DNA from: Hominilimicola fabiformis
GTDB lineage: Bacteria; Bacillota; Clostridia; UBA1381
Direction of reading: 5' to 3'
Length of the DNA: 64,000 nucleotides
Assembly (NCBI RefSeq): GCF_020687385.1
Contig: NZ_JAJEQM010000013.1
Span: 1 to 64,000, forward strand
A model generated the notes under the pieces. The model was not told the DNA's origin and made no database searches. It saw only the letters and a list, made by a program, of their open reading frames with translations. Positions 61,401 to 64,000 of this stretch are shown in pieces (positions within the stretch are counted from its first letter, which is position 1; each line of letters opens with the position of its first letter). Made by a program: the position numbers and the translations under genes.

Positions 61401-64000
61401 ATAATATGAGCCTTGTAATGGTAGACATTATAATGCAGTATTGGGATTGGACGGGAGATGACGCGTTCTTTTCAGAGGAGGGCGGATATGACTTTATCGC
61501 CGGACACCTGAAATTTATGGACGATTATATGCAGGTTCCCGGAACAAATTTATATGAAAATTGGCTTGATGCTTGGAATACCGATAATAAATGGAATAAC
61601 GGCGGCACAGGCTCAATAGCCACAGCATATACTTGGAGAGCATATAATACAATGGCAAAAATCGCCGCAAAGCTTGGTAAGACAGACGACGCGGCAGCAT
61701 ATCAGACAAAGGCTGATTTAATCAAAAAGGAAATGAACGAGCAGCTTTGGAACGCTGACACAGGCGTATTTGGCGAGGTAAAGGAACGCTTTGGTTACGG
61801 CAGACTTAACACCGCGCCTGATTTATCTTCAATATACACTCCTGTTGATATGGGTATTGCGACTGATGAGCAGGTATATCAAATGATGAGATTTACCGAT
61901 TACGCTGTTCCGAGTGTTGCAAACTTAGATAAAATTTGGGACAATATAGATTTTAAGTATTCTTCAAACAGACTGCCCGAATATTATTCGAGCGACGGAT
62001 TGTATGTTGAGGAGGTTATGAATAATGCCCTTGCATATTTTGAAAACGGTCAGCGCGAAATGGGAATGAAACAGTTCAGAGCTTGTCTTGTTCCCCTTAT
62101 GAAAGGAAGCTCGGCAGGTCAGGGAACTGTTCAGCATATCGTAAAAGCCGATTTATCAAATAATGGTCATATTGACTTTGCAGACTGCACATCCCAATAT
62201 GCGAGAACAGCAGCAGAGGGTATATTCGGAATAAAAGTAAATGTTCCGGACTCAAAAGCTGATATAAAGCCAGGCTTCCCCGCAGATTGGAAATATGCGT
62301 CTATAAAAATGGACGCTGTAAGCTATGACTATAAATACGAAAATAACACAGATAAATTCAGCGTAACATCAAAAGAAAATTTAAGCTATGAAATGCACGT
62401 TCCGACAAGAAGCTCAAAAATTACAAGCGTTAAGGTAAACGGCACGGAGGTAACAGACTACACTGTTGATAATTTTGTGAATGTAAAAACTCCTGTCGGC
62501 AACAGCGCGGTTGTCGAGGTAACATACGCAAATGACGAAATCGCAAAAGTAGAAACGGAAGCTGTCGGCGGTAAAAACTCCGATTACACTGTTAAATCAA
62601 ACGGTAAAATCACAGCGATTTCAGACCCGCAGAGCTTAATTACAAATACGGACGGTATCGGCACAGATACAATAACAGTAAAATTAGGCGAAAAGTCAGG
62701 ACATCATACATTCTTTGTTACAGTAGAGAAAAACGATATGACCGCAGTGTTGCCTGTTGACCTTGAAATTAAGGACGCAGTTGAATTAACCGATATGGAA
62801 ATTGTTACAGGCGCAAATGCAGGAATAAAAGTAAAGCTCACAAATAACACTGAAAAACAGCTTACATTAAACGCTGTATTGTCAACCGTAAGCGGAAAAG
62901 TTACAGAAGAAAATATAACAATAGCTGCAAAAGGCGCAAGCAATGAAATTCTTGTACCGATTGAAAATGAAACCGATTTAACACCCGGCAATAATAAGGT
63001 TACAGCAGTTTTAAGCGGAGATATAGACAATACAATTTACGGTGAAATTACCGCTTGGGATTTAAAGGATACCGTAACAAATACTGCGGAGCAGTATCAG
63101 ACAATATCGCTTGACGGCGTTGTAAATCAGGATTTGAGAACACTTCACCAAAATACATATGACCTCACTTATGAGGGCAACGAGCATTACAGACTTGAAA
63201 GATTTTATTGGTCGTCTGACGCGGAAAGAACAGTTCTTCCGAACGGACGCGCTTGGTGGGAGCCGAACAGGGGCACGAACGGTGTTCCGAGCAGTCTTAA
63301 TTTACCGTCAAGCGGCGGTGAATATACAACTAATATAGGTGTTCCGTTTAAAATTTCATCATCAGAGGGAAACAATGCGGCGTTTGTATCGCTGTATAAT
63401 CAGTTCCCCGACAAGATGAATATTCCCGTTAATACAGACGGTTCAAAGATTTACTTTATGTTAAGCGTATCTACAAACAATATGCAGAGCAGAATTGAAA
63501 ACGCGAGAATTACAGTCAATATGAAAGACGGAACAAAGGAGATACTTCCGCTTACAAACCCTGATAATATTGACGATTGGCTCAATTATCAGCAATCAAA
63601 ACCGTATGCGGAAACGGGATATGTGCAAATGCTTGGCGACAAGGCACATTCAAATATTCTCGCTCTTGACTTTGGCAAGGTTAATCAAATAGAAAGCGTT
63701 GACTTTGAATGTCTTTCAAGCGAGGTCTTAGCAGGTCTGTTAGGAATAACAGTTGTAAAGGGAGAATTTGAAGAACCGTTCTCGGTTGGTGAAATAGAAT
63801 TTGACAAAACAGAATTAACCGCAGGAGAAACAGTTACGGCAACTTCTGCTATAAAAAATAACGGTGAAACGGATATACCCGTAAATATGATGATTGCATT
63901 GTATGATGAAAACGGAACTTTAAAGGAATTGAAAACCGAAAAGCATACAGTAACGGCTAATAGTGCCAACGAATATAGCATTACATATTCAAATTCAGCG
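58457..64000 (+). CDS. giant secreted DUF4450-like (alpha/alpha)6 putative glycosidase, partial
   Basis: At least 1848 residues, open to the window edge. ATG follows AAGGAGG by 7 nt; signal peptide 1-34 (ILSAILSIQMICAFTPAIV). Residues about 35-235 look like a LamG/CBM-like beta-sandwich; 235-630 contain several bacterial Ig-like/cadherin-like units (YNVRLLSYDG, KWSLLNADETEL, FSWSMEAYDNNG). From about 630 (FTYKPVDGGFEIDNGNKNYT) the DUF4450-type N-terminal sandwich begins, and the helical barrel runs about 880-1270 with INSAMRAQVMAMDNIWD, HGAIGWHNGQGGWRGGYC, WAYPSHDGRYNMSLVM and LYENWLDAW. Further beta-modules follow. Likely degrades a plant polysaccharide outside the cell; the 3' end and any SLH anchor lie beyond the window. 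Confidence 0.8.
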   Translation, partial: MKSKVFKRILSAILSIQMICAFTPAIVLNANAEELQMYLNEDFTSENNKWTGKTENMEILTDEEIPYMRYTAADTEQKITRKVDNTISGGSVYVAEFDVRFSDANSGVVELYGGSKLGPTVIFDGEKIKTKYGNPSNYDTMYQGAEANKWYNVKFLANGTTSMVGYTKAAGTDEKAQATKSEKVIRNLKNTIFSQFNVTNKVNGESDIRSGAVDVRNMKVYKPAPTEVTIGVTDDISKVSIPAEGTTKTVNYLVAAALFNGVDLSSYEPLSKELVKFELYNSDDTESLQENLPTGITLNPATGILTVSSEADAGEYNVRLLSYDGAVYDSKKITIAQAGSAASVSLINPAEKLPIPNNGTVSTEFFAQCYDKAGSEAYGIPLKWSLLNADETELNDSGISIDENTGVISSTSSAAASSFKVKVALKDNPNVYGISEEIETYKMTASKIDIIGADMLQTASQVSETYTIKIFDQYGAEMPSEELSGWNAENMTDGITFENGVLTAAANSDSDVIIKATSGDITASKTVRVYKPVLSKIAVDGDMSIEIPKSGNKSFTYTAKAYDQKGVEIKDTDFSWSMEAYDNNGITFDSASAAVTADSTATEQTITVTASTADINGNLKVVVTKNPFTYKPVDGGFEIDNGNKNYTRPIYAAHTNDNGENSFRYIYYLGDRPKLVLSNAGTGTSFFRFAHMFLGIKDGKWLDEMSNITARYVNGHEEYVIKDSSFEGEIKLTYTRSDKIDAMLVKAELPDSVKDKLVVAAAGGNRIDSKQPTGGNSSALEFSPSDTNSTVPTFTDNSFSITGSYATISGTSNVKMNYAAKDSSMYSSGVDALLTSTAANQPMVVGTTDGNTENTVYMMITTDSPSENKYFNEYQTNAREIFNDSVNYFKGVAETIKIDTPDPYINSAMRAQVMAMDNIWDNPVITHGAIGWHNGQGGWRGGYCFVNAGWSDRIKTNIQNYIARQEKDTGRIWAYPSHDGRYNMSLVMVDIIMQYWDWTGDDAFFSEEGGYDFIAGHLKFMDDYMQVPGTNLYENWLDAWNTDNKWNNGGTGSIATAYTWRAYNTMAKIAAKLGKTDDAAAYQTKADLIKKEMNEQLWNADTGVFGEVKERFGYGRLNTAPDLSSIYTPVDMGIATDEQVYQMMRFTDYAVPSVANLDKIWDNIDFKYSSNRLPEYYSSDGLYVEEVMNNALAYFENGQREMGMKQFRACLVPLMKGSSAGQGTVQHIVKADLSNNGHIDFADCTSQYARTAAEGIFGIKVNVPDSKADIKPGFPADWKYASIKMDAVSYDYKYENNTDKFSVTSKENLSYEMHVPTRSSKITSVKVNGTEVTDYTVDNFVNVKTPVGNSAVVEVTYANDEIAKVETEAVGGKNSDYTVKSNGKITAISDPQSLITNTDGIGTDTITVKLGEKSGHHTFFVTVEKNDMTAVLPVDLEIKDAVELTDMEIVTGANAGIKVKLTNNTEKQLTLNAVLSTVSGKVTEENITIAAKGASNEILVPIENETDLTPGNNKVTAVLSGDIDNTIYGEITAWDLKDTVTNTAEQYQTISLDGVVNQDLRTLHQNTYDLTYEGNEHYRLERFYWSSDAERTVLPNGRAWWEPNRGTNGVPSSLNLPSSGGEYTTNIGVPFKISSSEGNNAAFVSLYNQFPDKMNIPVNTDGSKIYFMLSVSTNNMQSRIENARITVNMKDGTKEILPLTNPDNIDDWLNYQQSKPYAETGYVQMLGDKAHSNILALDFGKVNQIESVDFECLSSEVLAGLLGITVVKGEFEEPFSVGEIEFDKTELTAGETVTATSAIKNNGETDIPVNMMIALYDENGTLKELKTEKHTVTANSANEYSITYSNSA

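Noticed and set aside
58663-63981. Several 60-180-codon minus-strand frames across the 3' region
   Set aside because: They are antisense to the continuous plus-strand frame of the giant secreted protein and have no ribosome sites.

Overview
The window looks like a chromosomal segment of a low-GC, anaerobic, carbohydrate-degrading Firmicute (class Clostridia, probably a gut lineage). Clues are strong purine-rich Shine-Dalgarno sites, canonical TTGACA/TATAAT promoters, frequent GTG/TTG starts, a PdaB-type deacetylase typical of spore formers, small Clostridia-type DUF proteins (DUF6472, DUF6514), SLH surface anchoring, ferredoxin-type and GltD-like oxidoreductases, and an F-type ATPase whose c subunit carries the full Na+-binding signature. 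I see no rRNA, tRNA or CRISPR array.

Layout. 1-2.06 kb: a beta-CASP metallo-beta-lactamase RNase-like protein followed by two tandem structured ~95-bp repeats. 2.06-5.6 kb (minus): hisZ-hisG-hisA-ttcA operon; HisZ ends in an unusual His/Cys-rich tail. 5.8-7.0 kb: GltD-like flavoprotein. 7.0-12.5 kb (minus): Ca2+-type P-ATPase-feoA-feoB plus a DtxR/MntR regulator. 12.6-20.4 kb: a RAYT-derived protein without catalytic histidines, PdaB-like deacetylase, GH43 glycosidase, oleate hydratase-like protein (minus), a membrane protein overlapping a secreted stalk-domain cyclophilin, and an AbgT transporter with its ribosome-binding site inside a hairpin. 20.7-27.4 kb: complete atpIBEFHAGDC operon. 27.7-31.7 kb: GH2 beta-galactosidase and a KDG-kinase-like sugar kinase. 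31.8-43.6 kb: DUF6472-dinB, P-loop kinase, GNAT, GGDEF-EAL protein, ferredoxin, split ChrA transporter, Ddh, topoisomerase III and an unknown two-domain protein with a Pro-Gln linker. 43.6-48.4 kb: a hairpin-dense intergenic region, AKR-LacI operon with twin operators, acyl-CoA ligase and DUF6514.

48.5-56.6 kb holds the most system-like locus: four overlapping genes encode an ECF-type sigma factor, a small two-helix membrane protein (candidate anti-sigma), a polytopic membrane protein (candidate sensor) and a PrsW-family intramembrane protease. Next comes a second small two-helix membrane protein overlapping the start codon of an 1800-residue secreted SLH protein. This suggests regulated intramembrane proteolysis controlling a cell-surface protein. 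56.7-57.5 kb is a decayed IS200-type element. From 57.4 kb an AraC regulator diverges from a giant secreted DUF4450-like putative glycosidase (at least 1848 residues) that runs off the window end.

Recurring small-scale features are an interspersed ~150-160-bp repeat (7.0 and 27.4 kb) carrying a conserved short reading frame, and a GGGGACACT palindrome shared by the start of the RAYT-like gene and the end of the atp operon.
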